The notes beneath the pieces are model-generated. The model did no database searches and was not told the DNA's origin. It worked only from the letters and a program-made list of their open reading frames with translations. A program made the translations under genes and the position numbers. From Bacillota bacterium (lineage in GTDB: Bacteria; Bacillota; UBA4882; UBA8346): DNA of 64,000 nucleotides. Location of the stretch: the NCBI GenBank assembly GCA_023426245.1, contig JAFABB010000037.1, forward strand, positions 13,551 through 77,550, written 5' to 3'. Below are positions 1 through 8,425 of the stretch, in pieces (within the stretch, counting starts at the first letter, position 1; each line of letters starts with the position of its first letter).

Positions 1-872
1 TGAATGATGCTTGTAAAAAAAGGATTGATGGTCGCACCGGTATCCGCGGCATCAAAACAAACCACACTGATGTCCCGGGGAACCTCCAATTGCGCCTCAC
101 GCAAAGCTTTAACAACACCAATCGCCAGAAAGTTATTGGCCGCAAAAATAGCAGTCGGCCGGGGGCTAAGATCAAGTAGTGTCCTGGTTAATAAAAAACC
201 ACTTTCTTGATCCGGCTTCTCCCCCCAAAGAATCATTTTATCGTCGGTTGAGAGCCCGGCTTTTTGTTGCGCCGCCTTATAGCCCTTTAATCGTTGCCGG
301 TAAACCGAAATCTCCGGAGATCCCGAAATCAGAGCGATCTTCCGGTGGCCCAATTCAATCAAGTAACGGACCAAATCCTCGGCCCCTTTCTCGTTATTGG
401 AGCCGACATAATCAATTTGCAAGTCGTCAATTTCCCGATCTATCAATACTAAAGGAATCTCCCGTTTAATAATGGATTTCAAATTTTTACTCTGTGCAAA
501 AACTGCATCCATAATTAAGCCGTCGACCCTGCGTTCCATGAAAGTTTGCAGATAAGTATATTCCTTGACGCTATTTTCATCCGTATTACCAAAGATTACC
601 GCAAATCCATTTTCGTTGGCCTTATCCTCCACACCCCGGAGGAGCGTGGTAAAAAAATTGTTGGTGATATCCGGTACGATCACCGCCAACGTATTGGTCG
701 TCTTCCTTACCAAATTACTGGCATTGCTATTGGGGATAAAATTGGCTTCTTTCAAAACCTGCTTGACCCGTTGGCGGGTTTCTTCTTGAACATAAGGATA
801 ATCATTGATTACTCTTGAAACCGTGGTAATTGAAACTCCCGCTTTTTTTGCCACATCATAGATAGTTATCAT
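1..872 (-). CDS. LacI-family transcriptional regulator (partial, cut by window edge)
   Basis: Sugar-responsive DNA-binding regulator of the LacI/GalR family; about 290 N-terminal residues are visible and the C-terminus lies beyond the left edge. The N-terminus (IYDVAKKAGVSITTVSRVI) is the classic LacI helix-turn-helix, followed by the hinge and a periplasmic-binding-protein-like effector core with the family's GHRKIALISG stretch. I start it at ATG 872, the second of two adjacent ATGs, because AAGGGG (878-883) is 5 nt upstream of that one and only 2 nt from the first. It lies about 250 bp downstream of rbsB in the same direction, so local control of that sugar operon is a reasonable inference. 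The effector is unknown. Confidence 0.92.
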   Translation of the reverse strand, partial: MITIYDVAKKAGVSITTVSRVINDYPYVQEETRQRVKQVLKEANFIPNSNASNLVRKTTNTLAVIVPDITNNFFTTLLRGVEDKANENGFAVIFGNTDENSVKEYTYLQTFMERRVDGLIMDAVFAQSKNLKSIIKREIPLVLIDREIDDLQIDYVGSNNEKGAEDLVRYLIELGHRKIALISGSPEISVYRQRLKGYKAAQQKAGLSTDDKMILWGEKPDQESGFLLTRTLLDLSPRPTAIFAANNFLAIGVVKALREAQLEVPRDISVVCFDAADTGATINPFFTSII

Positions 873-1071
873 CATAACCCCTTATGAAATCCATTTCAGA
901 TCTATTTTCAAATTTAACAGCGAAAATTCTCTTATATATTCATCAAAATCTATTGAAAGCCCTTTCATAAAATATTCGTTCCCCTTTCAAAAATTCCTGC
1001 CAAATTAAATCCGATTATCCAGTTGATTTAAAAAAAACCACAGTTTCGGTTTATATCATTACTAAACTTAA

Positions 1072-1103
1072 AGACAGCGTACGTTTTACACGGACGCTGC
1101 CTT
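1072..1103 (-). terminator. Stem-loop after rbsB, probable terminator
   Basis: Arms GACAGCGTACG and CGGACGCTGCC (one mismatch) enclose a 7-nt loop, 22 bp past the rbsB stop codon. A T-run follows on the plus side and only a weaker T-rich stretch on the minus side, so termination of the rbs transcript is likely but not certain. Confidence 0.5.
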
Positions 1104-1124
1104 TTTGGCATGACAATCGTAAGC

Positions 1125-2084
1125 TTACTGATACAAATTCACTTTAATTTTGGCATCGTCGATATTGCTTTTTTCATACCAATAAAAGCCGGTATCAATG
1201 ACTTTGGGCAACTTCTGACCTTTAATGGCTTTTACCGCTGCTTGTACAGCTTCATAACCAATGCCGAGCGGGTTTTGGGTGATAGCGCCGGCCATTAATC
1301 CGGAACGAATGGCATCAAGTTGTAATTTACCTGAATCAAATCCCACCACCACAATTTTACCCTTCTTATTCATTTCGTTAACCGCATTGATAACGCCAAC
1401 CGCGGATCCTTCATTGGAGCCAAAGAAACCTTTTAAATTGGGATGAGCCTGCATAATAGCCTTGGCCAAATCGGTCGATTTAAGTTGATCGCCGCCGCCA
1501 TATTGAAGATCGACGATCTTGATATTGGGGTATTTTCCTTTGATTCGGTTGACAAATCCGTCCCGTCGGTCGATTCCGGTGCGGCTGGTCTGATCATGAA
1601 CAATCAACGCAATCTCGCCTTTGTTACCGATTAACTGAGCCATATGATCCGCTGCCAAAGCTGCGGCAGCAATATTATTTGTTGCACAGGTGGTAACAGG
1701 AACATCGCTGTCGACCCCCGAATCAAATCCAATCACCGGAATTTTATTATTTTTAGCTTTTTCCAACAAAGGAATAACCGCTTTGCTGTCAAGAGCTGCC
1801 AGGCAAAGGGCTTGCGGGTTCTTATTCAGTGCAGTCTGAATCATATCGATTTGTTTGTCAACCATCGATTCGAGTTCAGGGCCTTCAAAAGTAATCGTCA
1901 CATTCAACTCTTTAGCGGCCTTTTCGGCTCCAGATTTAACAGCTTGCCAAAATTGATGCTGAAATCCCTTGGAAACAATCGGAATATAAATCTTGGTGTT
2001 TTCTGCTGCCAGTGCCAAACCACTTACCAATCCGATTATCAAAAACATCATAACCATAGAAGCCATTCTTTGAATCTTCGTCAA
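1125..2084 (-). CDS. rbsB: Ribose-type ABC transporter substrate-binding protein
   Basis: Extracytoplasmic sugar-binding protein that delivers substrate to the RbsC/RbsA importer. About 319 residues from a TTG start at 2084, chosen because AGGAGG (2093-2098) lies 8 nt upstream; a longer frame to 2195 lacks such a site. An N-terminal hydrophobic signal (MVMMFLIIGLVSGLALA) ends in AxA without a lipobox Cys, so the protein is probably released rather than lipid-anchored. The rest matches the type I periplasmic binding fold of the Peripla_BP_4 family (IPIVSKGFQHQFWQAVKSG start; FGSNEGSAVGVINAV in the second lobe). It is the last gene of the rbsA-rbsC-rbsB operon. Substrate is inferred from family and the nearby FucU mutarotase: ribose or another monosaccharide. 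Confidence 0.93.
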   Translation of the reverse strand: MTKIQRMASMVMMFLIIGLVSGLALAAENTKIYIPIVSKGFQHQFWQAVKSGAEKAAKELNVTITFEGPELESMVDKQIDMIQTALNKNPQALCLAALDSKAVIPLLEKAKNNKIPVIGFDSGVDSDVPVTTCATNNIAAAALAADHMAQLIGNKGEIALIVHDQTSRTGIDRRDGFVNRIKGKYPNIKIVDLQYGGGDQLKSTDLAKAIMQAHPNLKGFFGSNEGSAVGVINAVNEMNKKGKIVVVGFDSGKLQLDAIRSGLMAGAITQNPLGIGYEAVQAAVKAIKGQKLPKVIDTGFYWYEKSNIDDAKIKVNLYQ

Positions 2085-2205
2085 AACCAATCCCTCCTCT
2101 TTTTTGTTGTATTCCAGAGACTGTCCCAAAAGTTCGCTTACAGCTAATCCATGCAGTTCGTAATTGATTTTGAAGCACTTTTGAAATCGTCTCAAAATAC
2201 CTGAC

Positions 2206-3201
2206 TTAAGCTATTTTCTTGCGGCGGCGAATAATGTCCATATATACAGCCAGAATCACAATGACGCCGATAATCACGGTCTGCCACTCTTGAGGAATGG
2301 ACAAAATACGCAACCCGTTGGTTAAGACACTCATAATAAAGGCGCCGATGACAGTTCCCAGGATTGTGCCCTCGCCGCCGCTAAGAGAAGCGCCGCCAAT
2401 CACAGCCGCAGCAATAGCTTGCATTTCATACCCTGTTCCCAATGCCGGCTGAGCGGAATTAATCCGCGAAGACATCAAGATACCGGCTAAACCACTAAAT
2501 CCACCACAAAGCGTATAGATAGCAACTTTCCAACCATTCACATTCACGCCGGACAGCCGGGTTGCTTCTTCATTGCTGCCCAACGCGAAAGTAAATCTCC
2601 CCAGAACCGTTTTGGTCAAAATTAAACCGGCAAGAATAGCGGCGCCAAAAAAGATAAGCACCGCATTGGGAATACCCAAAACCGAACCCATGGCGATTTT
2701 GTAATAAACGGGATTATCCACGAAATAAATCGGTTTGGTGCCGGAAATCACCAGGGATAGTCCGGTGGTAACCATCATCATCCCTAAAGTAGCTATGAAA
2801 GGAGGCAATTTCATCCTGGAAATCAGCGAACCATTGATAAAGCCGCAAGTCGCTCCGGCCAAAATCCCACCGAACACCCCTATGGGAATGGGTAATTTCC
2901 AAAAAGTAATAAACACCCCGGTCATGACGGCTGAAAAGGTCATCGCCATCCCTACCGACAGATCAATCCCACCGGTGATAATGACGAAAGTACTACCTAC
3001 CGCCAACACGCCATTTACGGCAGTAGAAAGTAAGATCCCCACAAAATTATCAAAATTAAAAAAATTAGGAGATGCCAGCGAAAAGATAATAAACATCAGA
3101 ATTAAACTTCCAAAAGCTAACAATTTTTGGGTTGCATCCGCACGAAATATGGATTTCTTCGACACTTCTTGACTTTTCACGGTTACAGTCTGGTTTTCCA
3201 C
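2206..3201 (-). CDS. rbsC: Ribose-type ABC transporter permease
   Basis: Membrane permease of the branched/ribose type (BPD_transp_2 family), about 331 residues. GTG at 3201 is chosen as start because AGGAGG (3210-3215) is 8 nt upstream; an in-frame extension to 3243 would bury that site in the coding region. The protein has eight to ten hydrophobic segments beginning at about residue 30 (LLAFGSLILMFIIFSLASP) and the family motif GGIDLSVG. It contains the conserved EAxRLSGV-type coupling loop (NEEATRLSGVNV) that contacts the ATPase. The gene lies between rbsA and rbsB with 10-50 bp gaps in one transcription unit. Substrate is not readable from sequence. Confidence 0.94.
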   Translation of the reverse strand: MENQTVTVKSQEVSKKSIFRADATQKLLAFGSLILMFIIFSLASPNFFNFDNFVGILLSTAVNGVLAVGSTFVIITGGIDLSVGMAMTFSAVMTGVFITFWKLPIPIGVFGGILAGATCGFINGSLISRMKLPPFIATLGMMMVTTGLSLVISGTKPIYFVDNPVYYKIAMGSVLGIPNAVLIFFGAAILAGLILTKTVLGRFTFALGSNEEATRLSGVNVNGWKVAIYTLCGGFSGLAGILMSSRINSAQPALGTGYEMQAIAAAVIGGASLSGGEGTILGTVIGAFIMSVLTNGLRILSIPQEWQTVIIGVIVILAVYMDIIRRRKKIA

Positions 3202-3252
3202 TCCATGTGCCTCCTCAATATTGATTTCCAAAAAAACTCTCACTTTATTCCT

Positions 3253-4752
3253 TCAGTTGCGCTCCGTCGCATATTGCATAATGTTTTCCTGAGTGGCCTC
3301 GGCAGCACTCAGTTGGCCGGTAACCCGGCCTTCACACATGACCACAATCCGATGGCTCATCCGGAGAATTTCCGGCAACTCCGAAGAGATCATAATAATC
3401 GCTTTCCCGTTTTCCGCCAGAGCGTTCAATAATTTATAAATTTCACTCTTCGCACCGACATCAATACCCCGGGTCGGTTCGTCAAAAATTAAAACCTCGC
3501 TATCCCGGACCAGCCATTTACCGATAACCACCTTTTGCTGATTGCCGCCGGAAAGGTTTTTTACTTTCTGCTTAGAATGGGGTGTTTTAATTTTAAGATT
3601 ATCAATCATTTCCTGAGTCACCGCCCTGACTTTCGTCTGATTTACCCAGCCAAATCCCCCCAGAAACTTTCGAAAAGCAGCCAGGACCATATTACTTTCC
3701 AAATCCATCGCCAGAGCCAAGCCAAAGCGTTTGCGATCTTCCGAAAGATAACCAATGCCATGATTCACTGCGTCATAAGGATCTTTGATACGTACCTTTT
3801 GGCCATGAATATATATTTCACCCGATTCAAATGGATCCGCTCCGAAGATGGCCCGGGCCACCTCGGTGCGTCCGGCTCCCATCAATCCCGCAAAACCCAA
3901 AATTTCACCTTTTCTGATATAAAAGCTGACATTTTGAATGGTCCGGCCACGCTTTAAACTCTTCACTTCCAACACGATTTCCTGGCCGGAATTACCGGGA
4001 CGGGCATGAGAAGTATCATAAATTTCCCGGCCCACCATCATTTTAATAATCTGCTCCACTGCGGTCTCGGCGGTTAACACCGTATCAATATAGCGACCAT
4101 CCCTCATCACGGTGACCCGATCCGAAATCCGCTTCAATTCCTCCATTCGGTGGGAGATATATACAATTCCGACCCCATTTTCACGGAGTTGACGGATAAT
4201 CCGAAACAACTCCTCGATCTCCGCCTCAGTCAAAGCTGCGGTCGGCTCATCCATAATCAAAACCTTTGAATTGTAAGATAGGGCTTTGACAATCTCAACC
4301 ATCTGTTGTTTAGCGACGGTGAGATCTGCAACTTTCGTGCGGGGATCCAGGCGAAGGTGAACCATTTCCAGAAGCTGTTTGGTCTTTTGGTTGATTTCTT
4401 TTTCGTTGAGAACGAAATGAACTCTTTGACGGGGTTCGCGGCCGATGAAAATATTCTGAGCCACCGTGAGATGAGGCATTAAATTTAATTCTTGATGAAT
4501 AATGCTTATTCCCAAATCCTGTGCCGCTTTCGGACTAAGTACCTCTGTTTCCTTCCCTCTAAAAAGGATCCGGCCCCCATCCTTTTTGTAAACTCCGGTC
4601 AATATCTTCATCAAGGTGGATTTACCCGCCCCATTTTCTCCGACCAAAGCATGGACCTCGCCGGCACGCAGTTCAAATTGACATTGGCTCAAGGCATGGA
4701 CCCCGGGAAATGTCTTTTCAATTCCGTCCATCATTACAAGCACTTCACTCAT
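3253..4752 (-). CDS. rbsA: Ribose-type ABC transporter ATP-binding protein (two ABC domains)
   Basis: Cytoplasmic ATPase energising monosaccharide uptake through RbsC; 499 residues, the normal length for the family. Two ABC cassettes in tandem: the first has Walker A GENGAGKS (about 38-45), Walker B VLIMDEP and switch region YISHRMEEL. The second has the family's typical non-canonical P-loop GLMGAGRT and signature LSGGNQQ. ATG 4752 follows GAGGTGGAGAC. It is the first gene of the rbsACB unit; its leader contains a promoter (4985-5013) and an internal terminator hairpin (4864-4920), so expression is probably set by attenuation. The N-terminal cassette is clearly related to the ABC domain of the kinase encoded just upstream (5657-7516). 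Confidence 0.96.
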   Translation of the reverse strand: MSEVLVMMDGIEKTFPGVHALSQCQFELRAGEVHALVGENGAGKSTLMKILTGVYKKDGGRILFRGKETEVLSPKAAQDLGISIIHQELNLMPHLTVAQNIFIGREPRQRVHFVLNEKEINQKTKQLLEMVHLRLDPRTKVADLTVAKQQMVEIVKALSYNSKVLIMDEPTAALTEAEIEELFRIIRQLRENGVGIVYISHRMEELKRISDRVTVMRDGRYIDTVLTAETAVEQIIKMMVGREIYDTSHARPGNSGQEIVLEVKSLKRGRTIQNVSFYIRKGEILGFAGLMGAGRTEVARAIFGADPFESGEIYIHGQKVRIKDPYDAVNHGIGYLSEDRKRFGLALAMDLESNMVLAAFRKFLGGFGWVNQTKVRAVTQEMIDNLKIKTPHSKQKVKNLSGGNQQKVVIGKWLVRDSEVLIFDEPTRGIDVGAKSEIYKLLNALAENGKAIIMISSELPEILRMSHRIVVMCEGRVTGQLSAAEATQENIMQYATERN

Positions 4753-4863
4753 GTCTCCACCTCATATTTTTCTGTTGATATATTGGTTTTTGAGGACTCA
4801 TTCCTGCCACAATGATGATTCAATCATGGAAGCCGGCGGCTGCCTTTCTACTCTTTTTGCGCA

Positions 4864-4920
4864 AATAAAAAATGCCAATTCACTAATTATCCTGTCGAAA
4901 AATAATTAGCCATTGGCATT
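4864..4920 (-). terminator. Terminator hairpin inside the rbsA leader (candidate attenuator)
   Basis: Nested inverted repeats AATGCCAAT (4871-4879)/ATTGGCATT (4912-4920) and CTAATTAT (4883-4890)/ATAATTAG (4902-4909). On the minus strand the stem is followed directly by a T-rich run (4864-4870). It lies downstream of the promoter at 4985-5013 and upstream of rbsA, so it would stop transcripts before the transporter genes unless bypassed. It also serves as the only visible terminator for the ANTAR gene at 5059. Confidence 0.8.
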
Positions 4921-4933
4921 CATCACCAAAAAA

Positions 4934-4952
4934 TATACCCGTCATGAGTATA
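4934..4952 (-). promoter_or_regulatory. Small leader hairpin upstream of the rbsA attenuator
   Basis: In the minus-strand RNA, UAUACUC and GGGUAUA form a 7-bp stem (one G-U pair) with a 5-nt loop AUGAC. It precedes the terminator stem by about 14 nt. Tandem hairpins of this kind are the target class of ANTAR proteins, but the loop is five rather than six nucleotides, so this is only a candidate site. Confidence 0.4.
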
Positions 4953-4984
4953 ATTTTTATTTACTTGTTACAAAAAGCAATTAT

Positions 4985-5013
4985 AGTATAATAGAATTTT
5001 TACAGTTTTGCAA
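4985..5013 (-). promoter_or_regulatory. Sigma-A type promoter for the rbsA transcript
   Basis: On the minus strand TTGCAA (5008-5013) and TATACT (4985-4990) are separated by exactly 17 bp. It lies between the ANTAR gene stop and rbsA, giving a leader of about 225 nt that includes the attenuator hairpin. Confidence 0.7.
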
Positions 5014-5058
5014 TACTAAATTAACAAATGGACCTCACTTATCCAATCATCCTTAAAC

Positions 5059-5643
5059 TCAAGTCAACAATTTCTTGGCTTCGATGATCTTTTGAGCAAC
5101 AGCGATAAGTTTCTGATTTTTATCATTGCTTATCTTCTGCAATTTCTTCATTGCTTCGGCTTCAGTGAGACCACCCGTCTCCATCAGAATCCCCTTTGCT
5201 TGTTCAATGATTTTCCGTTCTTGTAACATTTGGCGCAGTTGGTTGGATTCTTCCATCATCTTGCAATAGTTGCTGTGATTCTTAAGAGCGACTTCTACGG
5301 CAGGAGCCAGGTTTTGTTTGGTTACCGGTTTGATCAAGTAACTAAACACGCCGGCTTCCGCTGCCTCATTCACTAATTTCTCATCGGAATATCCGCTAAC
5401 AATCACCACTGGAATCCGGCAACTTTCTTTAATCTGTTTGGCGGCTTCAATCCCATTTAATCTCGGCATATTAATATCCAAAATCGCCAAATCGGGTCGC
5501 AGCTCTCTGCATAGTTCGAGAGCTTCCACACCATCGACTGCGTCGCCGACCACTTGATATCCGAGTTCCTTTAATTGTGAAATGATACTGAGAGCCACCA
5601 ATGTTTCATCTTCAGCCACTACGATTTTTAAATCCTTCATCAT
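5059..5643 (-). CDS. ANTAR-domain response regulator (RNA-binding antiterminator)
   Basis: Response regulator of the AmiR/NasT/EutV/PdtaR class, 194 residues. Residues 1-120 form a receiver domain with the acidic pocket AEDE and phosphoacceptor Asp56 (LAILDINMP), plus the conserved Ser and Lys (VSGY, LIKP). Residues about 130-192 are the ANTAR domain: ERKIIEQAKGILME is followed by a helix with LTEAEAMKKLQK. Proteins of this class bind tandem RNA hairpins and prevent intrinsic termination when phosphorylated. The gene follows its presumed kinase by 13 bp. The first promoter and terminator downstream belong to the rbsA leader, which makes that leader the obvious candidate target. Two adjacent ATGs (5643, 5640) are possible; GGTGAG precedes both. 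Confidence 0.93.
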   Translation of the reverse strand: MMKDLKIVVAEDETLVALSIISQLKELGYQVVGDAVDGVEALELCRELRPDLAILDINMPRLNGIEAAKQIKESCRIPVVIVSGYSDEKLVNEAAEAGVFSYLIKPVTKQNLAPAVEVALKNHSNYCKMMEESNQLRQMLQERKIIEQAKGILMETGGLTEAEAMKKLQKISNDKNQKLIAVAQKIIEAKKLLT

Positions 5644-5656
5644 CTCACCAACGCTT

Positions 5657-7516
5657 CTAATTATTCATTTGTTTTTTCGGGAAAGTCACGGTAACCTGAG
5701 TCCCCAAGTGATTCACAATCTTGAGGGAACCACGCAAATCCCGGTTCACCAGACTTTTTACCAAAGAAAGTCCCAATGTACCGGATGAACATGTCCCATC
5801 AAATCCGATTCCGTTATCGGCAACCTGGAAATATACAAAATTTTGGTCCTGTTCCAACCGTAAGTCGATCCTCCCTCCTCGCCCCCCGGGAAAAGCGTGT
5901 TCCAAACAGTTGGCCAACAATTCATTGACGACCAAACCCAGGGATGTTGCCGTCCGATAAGATACATAGAAATCCTCGACTTCCACAACCGTTTCCACCT
6001 GGCCGAAACTGGTTTTCTGGTTATAATTGGCAATAATCAATTTGACGAGATTCGCAAAGTTAATCAAACCGATCTCCCGCTCATCTTGAGAAAGGATTTC
6101 ATGGACACTGGCGATGGTCTTAATGCGATCGATAATCTGCCAGACAATCGCTTCCAGTTTTTTTTCGCTTTCGGTTTGCAGCTGAAGAATTAATAAGCTG
6201 ATAATGGATTGCAGGTTATTTTTAATCCGGTGATGAGCTTCTTTAAGCAAGGTTGAGCGTCCGAGCAAGCGGGTGTTTTCTACCGCAATCGCTACTTGCG
6301 TTGCAAAAGTCTTCAATAATTCCACATCTTCCAGGGTGATATTCTTTTTGGAGGTATAAAATATTTCCATCGCGCCGTTTATTTTATTGCGAATCCGGAT
6401 GGGGACACACGCCAGCGATTGAACATTCACCGGTTGGAGAAAAAACTCACCAAGCTCTTCTTCCTTGATATGATTGACTATCAAGGGCCTACCGCTGATA
6501 ATGACATTCCGGACAATCTCCTCTTTCAAGTCCAGCCTGGGTAAATCGGAACGCGAATGTTGAAAGCACTCGGTCACAGTGGTTGATTTCTCATCCAGCA
6601 TCAAAATGCTGCAAGCATTGGCCTTTGTCGCCTCAGTGATCTTTTCCACCAACAAATTAAGCAGATCTTGCAGTTCATATTCGGAGGTCAACAACTCCGT
6701 CGTATGAAGCATCGAATCAATCAGACCTTTAAATTCATTATCATCATCTTGCATCTCCCGTCCAAAATAAACACTCAGCACCTTCTCTGGGTTCCGTTTT
6801 GCAAAGTCAATGGAAAAACCGGCCAAGGTCCCTCCATCTTTTAAAATGGTTACCCTATCGCCGATTTGCAGAATTTCCTCCAGCTGATTGGATAAATATA
6901 AAACTCCGTTTTGGGATTCAGCATACTTCCGGATAATCCGAAATAAATGGTTTTTTTTATTTTCACTCAACCGGGAAGCCGGCTCGTCCAAAACAATAAT
7001 TCGGGGGTTTTTTGCCAATACTTTCATCAGCGCCAGCAATTGGCATTCTTCAGTGTTTAAATTGAACAACAAGTCGTTGGGTTGGATATTGACCTCATAG
7101 ACTTGTAATAATTTTTTGGTCTTTTCAAAAAGTCTCTTATCCGAGACTAAAAATCTTTCATTCCAAAGATACAAATACTCCTTGACGGTTAAATGGGGAA
7201 TATAAGTATAATGGATGTTATCATACAGCACACCCATTCCGAAAGCAAAAGGATCAAAAGAATTTTTAATCTCCACGAATTTACTATCAAGAAAAATCTT
7301 TCCCGATTGAGGGATTTCCAAGCCAGCCAAAATACGGGCCAATCCGGTTTTTCCCGCACCGGATTCACCCATAATCCCATGAATCTCTCCCCGCTCCAGG
7401 TCCAGATTGATATGATTGGAATCTTTACTGACCCCTTCAAGCCGGATATTTTTCAGCCGTAATAGACATTTACCGTTTTCGATATTTTCAGGAGAATCGA
7501 ATTGACTCTGAAACAT
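5657..7516 (-). CDS. RbsA-like ABC domain fused to GAF and HisKA_2 histidine kinase
   Basis: About 619 residues with an uncommon architecture. Residues 15-255 resemble the N-terminal cassette of RbsA: Walker A GESGAGKT (about 50-57) and Walker B IIVLDEP are intact. The signature LSGGQ is replaced by LNTEE and the switch-loop His by Asn (YLSNQLEEI), so ATP binding without efficient hydrolysis is likely. Residues about 265-420 form a GAF domain. Residues about 423-500 hold the HisKA_2 phosphotransfer motif EAHHRIKNNLQ. Residues 520-615 are a HATPase_c domain with N-box NELLANCLEHAF, then DNGIGF and GTLGLSLV. The likely role is sensing transporter or sugar state and phosphorylating the ANTAR regulator encoded 13 bp downstream. 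I start at ATG 7516 with GGAG 7 nt upstream; a GTG at 7522 is the alternative. Confidence 0.9.
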   Translation of the reverse strand: MFQSQFDSPENIENGKCLLRLKNIRLEGVSKDSNHINLDLERGEIHGIMGESGAGKTGLARILAGLEIPQSGKIFLDSKFVEIKNSFDPFAFGMGVLYDNIHYTYIPHLTVKEYLYLWNERFLVSDKRLFEKTKKLLQVYEVNIQPNDLLFNLNTEECQLLALMKVLAKNPRIIVLDEPASRLSENKKNHLFRIIRKYAESQNGVLYLSNQLEEILQIGDRVTILKDGGTLAGFSIDFAKRNPEKVLSVYFGREMQDDDNEFKGLIDSMLHTTELLTSEYELQDLLNLLVEKITEATKANACSILMLDEKSTTVTECFQHSRSDLPRLDLKEEIVRNVIISGRPLIVNHIKEEELGEFFLQPVNVQSLACVPIRIRNKINGAMEIFYTSKKNITLEDVELLKTFATQVAIAVENTRLLGRSTLLKEAHHRIKNNLQSIISLLILQLQTESEKKLEAIVWQIIDRIKTIASVHEILSQDEREIGLINFANLVKLIIANYNQKTSFGQVETVVEVEDFYVSYRTATSLGLVVNELLANCLEHAFPGGRGGRIDLRLEQDQNFVYFQVADNGIGFDGTCSSGTLGLSLVKSLVNRDLRGSLKIVNHLGTQVTVTFPKKQMNN

Positions 7517-7655
7517 CGCCACACTCCATAATTATGCCGATAAACCTTGTACAAACACCGGGATTTGGTTTTCAGGTAATAAATTTCTGTGGCCAATGTT
7601 AAATTCCTGCTAAATTTCAGTTACGGTTTATGTTCGCTTGTTCATGTCATGACGA

Positions 7656-7706
7656 TATAAAAAGTCTGCCTAAAATCCGGATGATGGTCGGAAGATGGCA
7701 GACTTC
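7656..7706 (-). terminator. Rho-independent terminator after the FucU gene
   Basis: Arms AAGTCTGCC (7662-7670) and GGCAGACTT (7697-7705) with inner TCCG/CGGA pairing. On the minus strand the stem runs straight into TTTTTATAT. It lies 16 bp past the stop of the 7722-8150 gene and separates it from the kinase gene. Confidence 0.82.
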
Positions 7707-7721
7707 TTTAAAACTTTCTTT

Positions 7722-8150
7722 TTACTCAACGACAACCCCTTTTTTGAGAATAATATTCGCATAAAGGGCCGATTCACCGGTGGCCAAGATTGCATATGCC
7801 TTTTTGGCCCTTTCATAAAAGGCAAAACGTTCGATATTCTCAAACTCAGCCTTCGGCTCGTATTTTTTTACAATCTGGCGGTATTCATCCCAAATTGGGG
7901 TTTTGACCGGGTCACCCGGAACAACCTCCATTAAAAAGACGGCACTTTTAACATAGGGATCCAGTGGATATAATTTTAAAATCGCATCCAACAATTCCGG
8001 CACATGATGTCCATCGGCCCGCACCAATCTTTGGGCATAGGCGGCGGCTGGAAAATTCCCGTCGCCGATCACGAGCTCGTCACCATGTCCCATTTCCATC
8101 AGAATAGCCAGCAACTGCGGAGAGAGAATTTTAGGAATTCCTTTGAGCAT
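7722..8150 (-). CDS. fucU: FucU/RbsD-family sugar mutarotase (L-fucose mutarotase type)
   Basis: Small cytoplasmic enzyme interconverting sugar anomers after uptake; 142 residues, the normal size. It shows the FucU pattern throughout: LKGIPKILSPQLLAILMEMG, then GHGDE, the RADGHHVPELLDAIL segment, and the C-terminal RFAFYERAKKAYAI followed by TGE and NIILKKGV. His and Asp of MGHGDE and the Tyr of FYERA are the conserved active-site region. GGGAG lies 8 nt before ATG 8150. It is monocistronic, ended by the hairpin at 7656-7706, and stands next to the kinase-ANTAR-rbs genes, which suggests the whole cluster handles one monosaccharide, possibly fucose-like rather than ribose. Confidence 0.92.
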   Translation of the reverse strand: MLKGIPKILSPQLLAILMEMGHGDELVIGDGNFPAAAYAQRLVRADGHHVPELLDAILKLYPLDPYVKSAVFLMEVVPGDPVKTPIWDEYRQIVKKYEPKAEFENIERFAFYERAKKAYAILATGESALYANIILKKGVVVE

Positions 8151-8202
8151 TTTAATAACTCCCTTCTTTTTGATCGATTTCCCATAGTCTTCGTATATCG
8201 TC

Positions 8203-8395
8203 CACGTGTTGCAGAAGTCTTCCGCGCCTAAGCCGGATTCATCCTCGAGTCACTTTCCGGCGGGTCTTACAGCGCGGATTTGGGTCGAAGTACCGGAATT
8301 ACCCAAATTCGTTACAACCCGGCGCGGAGCCTGCAACACGTTGTTACACGACGCGTGACGCCCTATATTGAAGGCTGCCAGGACGGCAGCCTCTT
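8203..8395 (-). repeat. Large imperfect palindrome (element H, divergent edge of the array)
   Basis: Arms CGTGTTGCAG (8203-8212) and CTGCAACACG (8331-8340) enclose further paired segments (CCGCGCC with GGCGCGG). A second hairpin GGCTGCC/GGCAGCC lies at 8373-8391. The minus-strand start (ATATAGGGCG) resembles the conserved end of the other array elements. It sits at the boundary between fucU and the cassette-like genes. Confidence 0.6.
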
Positions 8396-8425
8396 TCAAA
8401 CTAATTGCTTAATGCATTATTTGCA

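Noticed and set aside
4934..4952. Canonical ANTAR double-hairpin site
   Set aside because: Loop is 5 nt (AUGAC), not a hexaloop with A1 and G4, and the second stem has a large loop; kept only as a candidate.
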